NCBI RefSeq assembly: GCF_044239695.1
Contig: NZ_JBIIAW010000035.1
Location: 1-26,899 of the forward strand
Length of the DNA: 26,899 nucleotides
Source: Pseudolysinimonas_A sp044239695
Lineage (GTDB): Bacteria > Actinomycetota > Actinomycetes > Actinomycetales > Microbacteriaceae
Direction: 5' to 3'
The position numbers were made by a program, and so were the translations under genes. A model generated the notes under the pieces. It was not told the origin of the DNA, ran no database searches, and saw only the letters and a program-made list of their open reading frames with translations. Every line of letters starts with the position of its first letter. Position 1 is the stretch's first letter. Positions 14,641 through 24,122 of this stretch are shown here, piece by piece.

Positions 14641-15318
14641 ATGGCTCTGTACGACACGAGCATCCCCGACGAACTGCTGACCGGGATGCGTTCCGCCCGC
14701 GTCTCGATCGGACGTGGAGAGCTCGTCGTCATCCCGACCGACACGGTCTACGGGGTCGCGGCCGACGCGTTCTCGCCCGCCGCCGTGCAGCGGTTGCTCG
14801 ACGCGAAGGGTCGCGACCGCACGGCGCCGCCGCCCGTGCTCGTGCCCGGCATCCCGACCCTCGACGCCCTGACCGAGTACGTCCCCGACGAAGTGCGGGC
14901 GCTCGTGGCGACGTTCTGGCCCGGCGGGCTGACCGTCGTGCTGCGCGCCCGGCCGACACTCGACTGGGACCTGGGGGAGACCCGCGGCACCGTCGCCGTG
15001 CGGATGCCGAGTCAGCGCATCGCTCTCGAGCTGCTCGCCGAGACCGGACCGCTCGCGGTGTCGAGTGCGAACCGCACGGGCGAGCCGGCCGCGATGAGCG
15101 CCGCCGAGGCCGAGGCGTCGCTGGGCGACGCGGTCGCCGTCTACCTCGAGGCCGGCCCGGCCGGCACCGGCTATCCCGACGCGGAGGCCGGAACGGGCTC
15201 GACGATCGTCGATGCGACCGCGCTCGAGCATCCCGAGGGCAAGCTGCGCATCCTGCGCCACGGCGTCATCCCCGCCCAGGCGATCATCGAGATCGTGGGG
15301 GCCGACCGATGCGCATAA
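14641..15318 (+). CDS. tsaC: Threonylcarbamoyl-AMP synthase (YrdC/Sua5 domain)
   Basis: Makes threonylcarbamoyl-AMP from threonine, bicarbonate and ATP, the first step of the t6A37 modification of ANN-decoding tRNAs. The 225-residue protein is a single YrdC domain without the C-terminal Sua5 extension. Visible features are IPTDTVYGVA (31-40), the basic KGRDR near 56-60, TFWPGGLTVVL, VAVRMPS and SSANRTGEPA (S141-N144). The ATG at 14641 gives the standard start. The gene overlaps the next by 10 nt. The position between prmC and a WecA-type transferase is the same as in mycobacteria (Rv1301). Confidence 0.93.
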   Translation: MALYDTSIPDELLTGMRSARVSIGRGELVVIPTDTVYGVAADAFSPAAVQRLLDAKGRDRTAPPPVLVPGIPTLDALTEYVPDEVRALVATFWPGGLTVVLRARPTLDWDLGETRGTVAVRMPSQRIALELLAETGPLAVSSANRTGEPAAMSAAEAEASLGDAVAVYLEAGPAGTGYPDAEAGTGSTIVDATALEHPEGKLRILRHGVIPAQAIIEIVGADRCA

Positions 15319-16589
15319 TCTTCTACGTCCTCATCGCCCTCGTCTCCGGCCTGATCTCGTTCGGCGGGTCCTGGCTGATCTGGCGGCTGAGCCACAAGTA
15401 CCGGCTCTACCCGAAGATCCGCGAGCGCGACGTGCACGATCGCCCGACGCCGCGACTCGGCGGCATCGCGCTGTGCGCCGGCATCCTGATCGCCTTCGCC
15501 GTCGGGTCGCAGATCCCGGCGCTGTCGCTCATCTTCGCCCAGCCGCAGCAGGTGCTGGCCGTCCTCGGCGCGGCGCTCCTGATCGTGCTCATCGGAGTCG
15601 CCGACGACATCTGGGATCTCGACTGGTTCACCAAGCTCGCCGGTCAGATCATGGCTGCCGGGCTGCTCGCCTGGCAGGGCGTGCAGATCGGCTGGCTGCC
15701 GGGCCTCGGCACCACCGTGCTCCTGCCGCCGTACGCGTCGCTGCTGGTCACGATCTTCGTCATCGTTCTGGTGATGAACGCCGTCAACTTCATCGACGGC
15801 CTCGACGGCCTCGTCGCGGGGGTCGCGACGATCGCCAGCAGCGCGTTCTTCATCTACGGCTACCTCGTCTCGTACGGGCCGACCGAGCAGAGCGACTACT
15901 TCAACCTCGCGCAGTTCATCACGGCTGCGCTCATCGGAGCCTGCCTCGGATTCCTGCCCTGGAACTGGCGGCGCAGTGACGACCGCCCGGCGCGGCTGTT
16001 CATGGGCGACAGCGGAGCCCTCCTCGTCGGGCTGCTGATGGCGACGTCGACGGTGGCGCTGGCGGGGCAGACGCTGCCGGAGTCGGGGCGGGAGCAGCTC
16101 ACCGCCCTCATCCCCGTCATCCTGCCGCTCGCGGTGCTGATCGTGCCGCTCGCCGACTTCACCCTCGCCATCCTCCGGCGGCTGCGCGCCGGCAAGTCCC
16201 CGTTCAGCGCCGACCGCAAGCACCTGCATCACCGTCTGCTCGACATGGGCCACTCGCACACCCATGCCGTCGTGATCTTCTACGCCTGGACCGCCGTCGC
16301 TTCCGGCGGCCTGCTGTTGTTCCTGATCCCCGGCAGCGGGCTGCTCATCGGCGGTCTGGTGATGCTCGTCGGCTTCGTCGTCTGCACGATCGTGACGCTC
16401 GCGCCGCTCAGCCGCCGCAAGGCTCTCGAGGCGGCCGTGCAGAGCGCGCCGGCCGCGCTCACGATGGAGGCGCACGTCGCCGAGTTCGACCCGCTCGACG
16501 CGGCCGCCGACGCGGCGGAGTCGGAGCACACCGACGCCGAATCCGCCCGCGCCCTGGCGCGCCTCCAGAAGAGAGAGGCCTCCTCGTGA
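15309..16589 (+). CDS. wecA: Polyprenyl-phosphate N-acetylhexosamine-1-phosphate transferase (WecA/TagO family)
   Basis: A multispanning membrane enzyme of 426 residues that transfers a sugar-1-phosphate from UDP-sugar to polyprenyl phosphate, starting the linkage unit of wall glycopolymers. About ten hydrophobic segments cover residues 1-375. Catalytic signatures are DRPTPRLGG, VADDIWDLDW (D99-D100), NAVNFIDGLDGL (157-168), LFMGDSGALL and the cytosolic KHLHHRLLDMGHSH (HLHH at 305-308), which places it with WecA/TagO rather than MraY. A hydrophilic tail of about 50 residues rich in Ala and Glu follows. GlcNAc is the likely sugar by family, but this is not proven by sequence. It overlaps its neighbours on both sides (10 nt and GTGA), which ties wall synthesis and ATP synthase expression together. 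Confidence 0.9.
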   Translation: MRIIFYVLIALVSGLISFGGSWLIWRLSHKYRLYPKIRERDVHDRPTPRLGGIALCAGILIAFAVGSQIPALSLIFAQPQQVLAVLGAALLIVLIGVADDIWDLDWFTKLAGQIMAAGLLAWQGVQIGWLPGLGTTVLLPPYASLLVTIFVIVLVMNAVNFIDGLDGLVAGVATIASSAFFIYGYLVSYGPTEQSDYFNLAQFITAALIGACLGFLPWNWRRSDDRPARLFMGDSGALLVGLLMATSTVALAGQTLPESGREQLTALIPVILPLAVLIVPLADFTLAILRRLRAGKSPFSADRKHLHHRLLDMGHSHTHAVVIFYAWTAVASGGLLLFLIPGSGLLIGGLVMLVGFVVCTIVTLAPLSRRKALEAAVQSAPAALTMEAHVAEFDPLDAAADAAESEHTDAESARALARLQKREASS

Positions 16590-17026
16590 GCGTCACCCCC
16601 CTGCTCCTGCGGTCGCTGCGCTACGGTGCGATCGTCGCCGTCGCCTCGGCCGTCCTCGGCGGCGGGGTCGGCTGGCTCGTCGCCGTCGGTCCGGGTCTCG
16701 CCGGCGGCCTCATCGGCGCGGCGCTCAGCGCCGTCTTCCTGGGGCTCACCGCCGTCAGCATCCTGGTCGGCGGCCGCGCGGCGAAGGGCGACCTGACCAG
16801 CCCCGCCTTCTTCGGCATCCTGCTCGGGGTGTGGACGCTGAAGCTCCTCCTGTTCTTCGTCTTCTCGCTCTGGTTGCGGACGCAGGACTGGATCGACCCG
16901 GGCGCCTTCGGCTTCACGGCGATCGGCGCGGTCGTCGGCCTGCTGATCGCCGACGTCGTGGCCTTCCAGCGCAGCCGGGTTCCGTTGGATGTCGCGCTCC
17001 CCGGCTCCGATCGTCCCGCGGAGTGA
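16586..17026 (+). CDS. AtpI-like membrane protein upstream of atpB
   Basis: A 146-residue protein with four predicted membrane helices (about 12-33, 37-62, 76-96 and 107-127). Its place directly before atpB matches AtpI-like proteins (Rv1303 in M. tuberculosis), thought to help assemble the c-ring or to be a Mg2+/Ca2+ carrier. Sequence similarity to classical AtpI is weak, so the call rests mostly on topology and position. The GTG start overlaps the wecA stop (GTGA). The stop is followed within 1 nt by a hairpin and then an extended -10 promoter. Confidence 0.7.
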   Translation: MSVTPLLLRSLRYGAIVAVASAVLGGGVGWLVAVGPGLAGGLIGAALSAVFLGLTAVSILVGGRAAKGDLTSPAFFGILLGVWTLKLLLFFVFSLWLRTQDWIDPGAFGFTAIGAVVGLLIADVVAFQRSRVPLDVALPGSDRPAE

Positions 17027-17053
17027 AAACGGGCGGCGTTCGGGTCGCCGTTT
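17027..17053 (+). terminator. Hairpin between the AtpI-like gene and atpB
   Basis: AAACGG (17027-17032) pairs with CCGTTT (17048-17053), extended by a CG/CG pair across one bulged G. It starts right after the stop codon and is followed by CCTTGG. It could slow transcription before the atp promoter, but the T-run is short. Confidence 0.35.
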
Positions 17054-17056
17054 CCT

Positions 17057-17065
17057 TGGTACGCT
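17057..17065 (+). promoter_or_regulatory. atpB: Extended -10 promoter of the atp operon
   Basis: TGGTACGCT is a TGn-TANNNT extended -10 element. It would start transcription near 17072 and give an untranslated leader of about 57 nt before the proposed CTG start of atpB. The leader contains a small GCGCG-AAGC-CGCGC hairpin just before the Shine-Dalgarno. Confidence 0.5.
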
Positions 17066-17128
17066 GAGGGGCACGACCTTCCCCTTTCGATCGCCGCGCG
17101 AAGCCGCGCCCCGATTCAGGAGAAAGCC

Positions 17129-17983
17129 CTGAACTCCCTCACTTCGTATCTCTCCTCCCTCCCTGCGCTCGCGGGAGGGCTGCCGTTCGCGCCGTTCGCG
17201 GACGACCCCGACGAGTTCCACGGGCCGTCGCTCGATGAGTTCTTCCCGCCGGCGGTGCTCTTCGAGGGCACGCCGTTCGAACTGAACCGCATCATGCTGA
17301 TCCGGCTCCTGGTCGTGACGGTGCTCATCGTCTGGCTGCTGATCGCCACCCGCCGCATGCGGGTCATCCCGACGCGCGGACAGGTCGCGACCGAGTTCCT
17401 GCTCGGCTTCGTGCGCGACAGCATCATCGTGCAGGCGCTCGGTGAGAAGGACGGCAAGCGGTTCATGGTGCCGCTGATGACGATGTTCTTCCTCATCATC
17501 GGGCTCAACATCACGGGCGTCGTCCCGTTCCTCAACATCGCGGGAACGTCGGTCATCGGCACGCCGCTGCTGCTCGCGCTCGTCGCCTACGTGATCTTCA
17601 TCTACGCGGGCATCAAGAAGCACGGCTTCAAGTACTTCAAGAACGCGGTGGCGCCGAGCGGCGTTCCCGGCGTCCTGCTCCCGGTCGTCGCGCTGATCGA
17701 GATCCTCTCGACCTTCATCGTGCGCCCGGTGTCGCTGACGCTGCGACTCCTGATGAACATGATCGCCGGGCACCTGCTGCTCGTGCTCTGCTTCTCGGCG
17801 ACGCACTTCTTCTTCTTCACGATCCTCGCCAACGGCGACCTCATCGGACTCCTCGGGATCGGCACCCTCGCCTTCGGCGCCATCTTCACGCTGTTCGAGA
17901 TCCTCGTCGCCGTGCTTCAGGCGTACGTCTTCACCTTCCTGGCCGCCATCTACATCCAGCTCTCGCTCGCCGACGAGCACTGA
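17129..17983 (+). CDS. atpB: ATP synthase Fo subunit a, apparent CTG start
   Basis: Membrane subunit a, which forms the proton half-channels against the c-ring. The 284-residue protein has an N-terminal segment FHGPSLDEFFPPAVLFEGTPFELNR and about six membrane helices. The essential arginine is R206 in LTLRLLMNMIAGH, and the conserved end is QAYVFTFLAAIYIQLSLADEH. No ATG, GTG or TTG in frame precedes GTG 17255, and starting there would cut off the family-conserved N-terminal segment and lacks a Shine-Dalgarno. CTG at 17129 has AGGAG at 17118-17122 with a 6-nt spacer and gives MNSLTSYLSS after initiator Met. I therefore place the start at CTG, which is unusual. It is the first gene of atpBEFHAGDC. 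Confidence 0.9.
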   Translation: MNSLTSYLSSLPALAGGLPFAPFADDPDEFHGPSLDEFFPPAVLFEGTPFELNRIMLIRLLVVTVLIVWLLIATRRMRVIPTRGQVATEFLLGFVRDSIIVQALGEKDGKRFMVPLMTMFFLIIGLNITGVVPFLNIAGTSVIGTPLLLALVAYVIFIYAGIKKHGFKYFKNAVAPSGVPGVLLPVVALIEILSTFIVRPVSLTLRLLMNMIAGHLLLVLCFSATHFFFFTILANGDLIGLLGIGTLAFGAIFTLFEILVAVLQAYVFTFLAAIYIQLSLADEH

Positions 17984-18047
17984 CCGCCGGCACCCGCCGA
18001 CCGTCTTTCGCCCACCTCGCACCACCCATTACAGAAAAGGAAACTCC

Positions 18048-18263
18048 GTGGAGATCTCCGGACACCTCGTTCCCATCGCCTTCGGCCTCGCCTCGATCGG
18101 TTCCGCCATCGGCGTGGGTCTCGTCGTCGGCAACACGATCCAGTCGGTCGCGCGCCAGCCCGAACTGCAGGGTCGCCTCACCGGCCTCATGTTCATCGGT
18201 ATCGCGTTCACCGAGGCCCTCGCGTTCATCGCGATCGCCACGGGCTTCATCCCCTTCCCGTAA
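18048..18263 (+). CDS. atpE: ATP synthase Fo subunit c
   Basis: Proteolipid that forms the rotating c-ring. The 71 residues make a two-helix hairpin: glycine-rich helix 1 (AFGLASIGSAIGVGLVVGN), the polar loop ARQPELQGRL that contacts gamma and epsilon, and helix 2 with the proton-carrying carboxylate E56 in IAFTEALAF. It is at the short end for the family because the N-terminus before helix 1 is only about nine residues. The GTG start has AAGGA 6 nt upstream. It follows atpB by 64 bp with no terminator seen; a larger gap here may allow separate tuning of this high-copy subunit. Confidence 0.97.
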   Translation: MEISGHLVPIAFGLASIGSAIGVGLVVGNTIQSVARQPELQGRLTGLMFIGIAFTEALAFIAIATGFIPFP

Positions 18264-18293
18264 TCCATCCCACCCCAGAATGAGGAGGTCGGG

Positions 18294-18848
18294 ATGCTAC
18301 GCGCATTCCTCGTCGAAGTAGCGACGGAAGAAGAGACGGTCAACCCGCTCATTCCGGAGTTCTACGACATCCTGTGGTCGGGCGTCATCTTCGTCGCCCT
18401 GCTTCTCGTCGTGTGGCGGGTCGTCGTGCCCCGCATGTACACGGCTCTCGACGCCCGCAAGGACGCGATCGAGGGCGGGCTCAAGCGCGCCGAGGAGGCT
18501 CAGGCCGAGGCCGCCGCCACCAAGGGCGAGTACGAGGCCCAGCTCAACGAGGCGCGGGCCGAGGCCGCGCGCATCCGCGAGCAGGCCCGTGCCGAAGGCA
18601 CCGCGATCGTCAACGAGGCCAAGGAGCAGGCGACCGTCGAGGCCGCCCGCATCGCCGCGAACGCCCAGGTGCAGATCGAGGCCGAGCGCACCGCCGCTCT
18701 CGTCTCGCTCCGCGCCGAGGTCGGCTCGCTCGCGCTCGACCTCGCGTCGGGTGTCATCGGCGAAGCCCTCAGCGACGACAAGAAGTCGACGGCGCTCGTG
18801 GACCGCTTCCTCGCGGACCTCGAGTCGTCCGAGAAGGCGGCCAAGTAA
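18294..18848 (+). CDS. atpF: ATP synthase Fo subunit b
   Basis: Peripheral stalk subunit of 184 residues. It has one N-terminal membrane helix (about 26-46) followed by a long charged coiled coil rich in Ala, Glu and Arg that reaches delta on top of F1. The conserved segment VVPRMYTALDARKDAIEGGLKRAEEAQ follows the membrane helix. The ATG at 18294 has a strong GAGGAGG 5 nt upstream. Unlike mycobacteria, b and delta are separate genes here, and no second b-type gene is present. Confidence 0.97.
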   Translation: MLRAFLVEVATEEETVNPLIPEFYDILWSGVIFVALLLVVWRVVVPRMYTALDARKDAIEGGLKRAEEAQAEAAATKGEYEAQLNEARAEAARIREQARAEGTAIVNEAKEQATVEAARIAANAQVQIEAERTAALVSLRAEVGSLALDLASGVIGEALSDDKKSTALVDRFLADLESSEKAAK

Positions 18849-18850
18849 GC

Positions 18851-19642
18851 ATGGGATCCGCGACCCGGAACGCACTTGCCGCCGCGACCGCCGAGCTCGA
18901 CGCCGCGAAGGGCGTCAAGCTGGCCACCGGTGAGCAGCTGCTCGCCGCGGGCCGTGCGATCGCCGGCTCGACGCAGCTTCGGGCCGTGCTCAGCGACCGG
19001 TCGATCCCCGAGACGAACAAGTCGGGCCTCCTCGCGGCGATCTTCCCGAAGCAGGATGCTCTGGCGGCGACACTGCTCGCCGGCATCATCGGCTCGCGGT
19101 GGTCGGACTCCGACGAGCTCGTCGACGGCATCGAGTCGGTGGGCATCCGTGCCCTCGCCGCGGCTGCGGGGAAGGATGCCGGGATCGAGGGCGAACTGTT
19201 CGCCGTCGGGCGCGCCATCTCCAGCGACCACGACCTCGAGCTGGCCCTCGGCGGCAAGCTCGGCGACCCGTCCGCGAAGTCCGCGCTGATGGAGAAGCTC
19301 GTCGGCAAGAAGGCGAGCCCGGCCACGCTCGCGATCCTCACCCACCTCGTGCAGAGCCCGCGCGGACGCCGCATCGGCGAACTGCTCTCGGGTGCGGCCG
19401 AGGCGGTCGCCGAGGCGTCGAACCGGCAGATCGCGACCGTCACCGCGGCGGTCCCGCTCAGCGCGGCTCAGCAGAAGCGCCTCGCGACCGCCCTGACGTC
19501 GCAGTACGGCATCGAGACCCGCATCGACGTCATCGTCGATCCGTCGGTGCTCGGCGGACTCCGCGTGCAGGTCGGCGACGAGGTCGTCGATGGCACCGTC
19601 TCGGCTCGCCTCACCGACCTCCGACTCCAGCTCGCCGGCTGA
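18851..19642 (+). CDS. atpH: ATP synthase F1 subunit delta
   Basis: Connects the b stalk to the top of F1. The 263-residue protein is long compared with the roughly 180 residues of E. coli delta but typical for actinobacteria. The helical N-terminal half (KVKLATGEQLLAAGRAIAG-like region, 20-140) is extended. The C-terminal domain carries RQIATVTAAVPLSAAQQKRL and the diagnostic DPSVLGGLRVQVGDEVVDGTV. The start lies 2 nt after the atpF stop, so translation is probably coupled. Confidence 0.95.
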   Translation: MGSATRNALAAATAELDAAKGVKLATGEQLLAAGRAIAGSTQLRAVLSDRSIPETNKSGLLAAIFPKQDALAATLLAGIIGSRWSDSDELVDGIESVGIRALAAAAGKDAGIEGELFAVGRAISSDHDLELALGGKLGDPSAKSALMEKLVGKKASPATLAILTHLVQSPRGRRIGELLSGAAEAVAEASNRQIATVTAAVPLSAAQQKRLATALTSQYGIETRIDVIVDPSVLGGLRVQVGDEVVDGTVSARLTDLRLQLAG

Positions 19643-19697
19643 TCCGGCACCCCAAACCCTCCGAACCAGCCTTCGAAGACAGACAGAAGAAGAAGAC

Positions 19698-21335
19698 ATG
19701 GCAGACATCACCATCTCACCCGATGAGATCCGCTCCGCTCTCAAGGACTTCGTCGCCGGCTACACGCCGAGCGCCGCATCCAAGACCGAGGTCGGCACCG
19801 TCGTCGACGCCGCGGACGGCATCGCGCACGTCGAGGGCCTCCCGGGCGCGATGGCGAACGAGCTGCTGCGCTTCGCCGACGGCACCCTCGGCCTCGCGCT
19901 CAACCTCGACGAGAACGAGATCGGCGTCATCGTGCTCGGTGAGTTCACCGGCATCGAAGAGGGCATGGAGGTCACCCGCACGGGCGAGGTGCTCTCGGTG
20001 CCCGTCGGCGACGGCTACCTCGGTCGCGTCGTCGACCCGCTCGGCACCCCGATCGACGGCCTCGGCGAGATCACGAGCGAGGCCCGTCGTGCCCTCGAAC
20101 TGCAGGCGCCCGGCGTCATGCAGCGCAAGAGCGTGCACGAGCCGATGCAGACCGGCATCAAGGCCATCGACGCGATGATCCCGGTCGGTCGCGGCCAGCG
20201 CCAGCTCATCATCGGCGACCGCCAGACCGGCAAGACGGCCATCGCGATCGACACGATCATCAACCAGAAGGCCAACTGGGAGTCCGGCGACAAGAACAAG
20301 CAGGTGCGCTGCATCTACGTCGCCATCGGCCAGAAGGGCTCCACGATCGCCGCCGTCAAGGGCGCGCTCGAGGATGCCGGCGCCATGGAGTACACGACGA
20401 TCGTCGCGGCTCCGGCCTCCGACCCCGCCGGCTTCAAGTACCTCGCCCCCTACACCGGCTCGGCGATCGGCCAGCACTGGATGTACGGCGGCGCGCACGT
20501 GCTGATCATCTTCGACGACCTCACCAAGCAGGCCGAGGCCTACCGCGCCGTGTCGCTGCTGCTGCGTCGTCCGCCGGGACGCGAGGCCTACCCGGGTGAC
20601 GTCTTCTACCTGCACTCGCGTCTGCTCGAGCGCTGCGCCAAGCTCTCCGACGAGCTGGGTGCCGGCTCGATGACCGGCCTGCCGATCATCGAGACGAAGG
20701 CCAACGACGTCTCGGCCTACATCCCGACGAACGTGATCTCGATCACCGACGGTCAGATCTTCCTGCAGTCCGACCTCTTCAACAGCAACCAGCGCCCCGC
20801 GGTCGATGTCGGCATCTCGGTGTCTCGTGTCGGCGGCGACGCGCAGGTCAAGAGCATCAAGAAGGTCTCCGGCACGCTGAAGCTCGAGCTGGCGCAGTAC
20901 CGCTCGCTCGAGGCGTTCGCGATGTTCGCCTCTGACCTCGATGCGACCTCCCGTCGTCAGCTCGCCCGCGGCGCCCGCCTCACCGAGCTGCTGCGTCAGC
21001 CGCAGTACTCGCCGTATCCGGTCGAGGAGCAGGTCGTCTCGATCTGGGCCGGCACCAACGGCCACCTCGACGAGGTGCCGGTGCCCGACGTGCTGCGGTT
21101 CGAGCGCGAGCTGCTCGACTCGCTCAAGCGCAACACCACGATCCTCGACACGCTCCGCGACACCAACGTGCTGAGCGACGAGACGGTCGCCGATCTCGAG
21201 ACGGCGGTCGAGAAGTTCAAGAAGGAGTTCCAGACCGGCGACGGGCGCACGCTCGACGCCCCCGGTTCCGAGCAGTTCGAAGAGATCCCCCTGGATGACA
21301 TCAACCAGGAGAAGATCGTGAAGAGCCGCCGGTAA
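19698..21335 (+). CDS. atpA: ATP synthase F1 subunit alpha
   Basis: Non-catalytic nucleotide-binding subunit, 545 residues. The N-terminal beta-barrel includes VGTVVDAADGIAHVEGL; Walker A is GDRQTGKT at 173-180; VLIIFDDLTKQAEAYR is Walker B; and SRVGGDAQVKSIKKVSG contains the conserved arginine finger. After the normal end it has a charged C-terminal extension of about 30 residues (DAPGSEQFEEIPLDDINQEKI segment). In mycobacteria such an extension suppresses ATP hydrolysis; the same role is inferred here. The ATG at 19698 follows a purine-rich but imperfect ribosome-binding region. Confidence 0.98.
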   Translation: MADITISPDEIRSALKDFVAGYTPSAASKTEVGTVVDAADGIAHVEGLPGAMANELLRFADGTLGLALNLDENEIGVIVLGEFTGIEEGMEVTRTGEVLSVPVGDGYLGRVVDPLGTPIDGLGEITSEARRALELQAPGVMQRKSVHEPMQTGIKAIDAMIPVGRGQRQLIIGDRQTGKTAIAIDTIINQKANWESGDKNKQVRCIYVAIGQKGSTIAAVKGALEDAGAMEYTTIVAAPASDPAGFKYLAPYTGSAIGQHWMYGGAHVLIIFDDLTKQAEAYRAVSLLLRRPPGREAYPGDVFYLHSRLLERCAKLSDELGAGSMTGLPIIETKANDVSAYIPTNVISITDGQIFLQSDLFNSNQRPAVDVGISVSRVGGDAQVKSIKKVSGTLKLELAQYRSLEAFAMFASDLDATSRRQLARGARLTELLRQPQYSPYPVEEQVVSIWAGTNGHLDEVPVPDVLRFERELLDSLKRNTTILDTLRDTNVLSDETVADLETAVEKFKKEFQTGDGRTLDAPGSEQFEEIPLDDINQEKIVKSRR

Positions 21336-21338
21336 CCG

Positions 21339-22235
21339 ATGGGAGCCCAGCTGAGGGTCTACCGGCAGAAGATCCGGACGGCCCAGACCACCAAGAAGAT
21401 CACTCGCGCCATGGAGCTGATCTCGGCGTCGCGCATCCAGAAGGCGCAGCAGCGCGTCCAGGCGTCGGCGCCGTACGCGCGGGCCGTGACCCGCGCCGTC
21501 TCGGCGGTCGCGACCTACTCGAACGTCGACCACATCCTGACGACCGAGGCCGAGAACCCGACCCGGGCCGCCATCGTGGTGTTCACCTCCGACCGCGGAC
21601 TCGCGGGCGCGTTCAACTCGCAGGTCCTCCGTGAGGCGGGGGAGCTGCGGGCGCGTCTGGAGGGCGACGGCAAAGAGGTCGTGCACTACCTCGTCGGACG
21701 CAAGGCGGTGCAGTACTTCACGTTCCGCCGTCGGCCTTCCGAGCAGGAGTGGACCGGCGGCACCGACAACCCCGAGTTCGAGACGGCGAGCGAGATCGCG
21801 GACGCGATCGTCGCGAAGTTCGTGCAGCCGACCGCCGAGGGCGGTGTCGACGAGATCCACATCGTCTACAACCGGTTCGTCTCGATGCTCGTGCAGACCC
21901 CGGAGACGGTGCGCCTGCTGCCGCTCGAGGTCGTCGAAGGCGTCGAAGAGGTGGATGCCGATCACGCGCCGCTTCCGCTCTACGAGTTCGAGCCGGACGC
22001 CAACAGCGTGCTCGACTCGCTGCTGCCGGTCTACATCGAGAGCCGGCTGTTCAACGCGATGCTCCAGTCGGCCGCCGCCAAGCACGCGGCGACGCAGAAG
22101 GCGATGAAGTCGGCGAGCGACAACGCCGACAAGCTCATCAAGGACTACACCCGACTGGCGAACAACGCCCGTCAGTCGGAGATCACCCAGCAGATCTCCG
22201 AGATCGTCGGCGGCGCCGACGCTCTCGTGAAGTAA
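21339..22235 (+). CDS. atpG: ATP synthase F1 subunit gamma
   Basis: Central rotor shaft, 298 residues. The N-terminal helix MGAQLRVYRQKIRTAQTTKK and the C-terminal helix MKSASDNADKLIKDYTRLAN would form the coiled coil inside the alpha-beta hexamer, flanking a Rossmann-like domain with FTSDRGLAGAFNSQV. The C-terminus (RQSEITQQISEIVGGADAL) is the family signature. It starts 3 nt after the atpA stop. No large mycobacterial-type gamma loop is obvious, but this would need an alignment to confirm. Confidence 0.97.
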   Translation: MGAQLRVYRQKIRTAQTTKKITRAMELISASRIQKAQQRVQASAPYARAVTRAVSAVATYSNVDHILTTEAENPTRAAIVVFTSDRGLAGAFNSQVLREAGELRARLEGDGKEVVHYLVGRKAVQYFTFRRRPSEQEWTGGTDNPEFETASEIADAIVAKFVQPTAEGGVDEIHIVYNRFVSMLVQTPETVRLLPLEVVEGVEEVDADHAPLPLYEFEPDANSVLDSLLPVYIESRLFNAMLQSAAAKHAATQKAMKSASDNADKLIKDYTRLANNARQSEITQQISEIVGGADALVK

Positions 22236-22277
22236 CGACGACCAAGCTTCTAAGAAGTACTGAGAGAAGGACGAGAG

Positions 22278-23801
<1,524 letters not shown>

Positions 23802-23803
23802 GC

Positions 23804-24076
23804 ATGGCCGACGCCAAGTCGCTCGCCGTCAGCGTTGTCGCGGCCGACCACGAGGTGTGGTCGGGAGAGGTGAAGCAGATCGTCGCGCGGACCACCGAGG
23901 GCGAGATCGGCATCCTCGCCGGTCACGAGCCCATCCTCGCCATCCTCTCGGCGGGCGAGGTGCGGGTCACCACGCTCGACGGCGCCGTCGTGACAGCGAA
24001 CGCGGAGGACGGCTTCCTCTCGGTGCAGAACGACACGGTGACGATCGTCGCGGGCGCCGCGACGCTCGTCTCCTGA
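23804..24076 (+). CDS. atpC: ATP synthase F1 subunit epsilon, short form
   Basis: Rotor foot subunit of 90 residues. It contains the N-terminal beta-sandwich (LAVSVVAADHEVWSGEVKQIVARTTEGEIGILAGHEPILAIL) and ends at VAGAATLVS, where the two-helix C-terminal domain would start. E. coli epsilon is about 138 residues and mycobacterial about 121, so the auto-inhibitory helices are missing. The stop is genuine, and what follows does not encode helices in frame. It starts 2 nt after atpD and closes the operon. Confidence 0.96.
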   Translation: MADAKSLAVSVVAADHEVWSGEVKQIVARTTEGEIGILAGHEPILAILSAGEVRVTTLDGAVVTANAEDGFLSVQNDTVTIVAGAATLVS

Positions 24077-24088
24077 CCCTCCGGGGTC
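24075..24088 (+). terminator. Weak hairpin at the end of atpC
   Basis: GACCC (24075-24079) pairs with GGGTC (24084-24088) around TCCG, overlapping the atpC stop. No U-tract follows. It is the only hairpin seen at the end of the atp operon. Confidence 0.3.
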
Positions 24089-24122
24089 GGGGCGCGGTTT
24101 CAGGGGATCGAAGGGTGAGCCG

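Noticed and set aside
17255..17257. GTG 17255 as the start of atpB
   Set aside because: It cuts off the conserved FHGPSLDEFFPP segment and has no ribosome-binding site; CTG 17129 explains both better.
22247..22257. Palindrome CTTCTAAGAAG before atpD
   Set aside because: The centre is a single base, so it cannot fold as a hairpin, and one 11-bp palindrome in a low-GC spacer is weak evidence for an operator.
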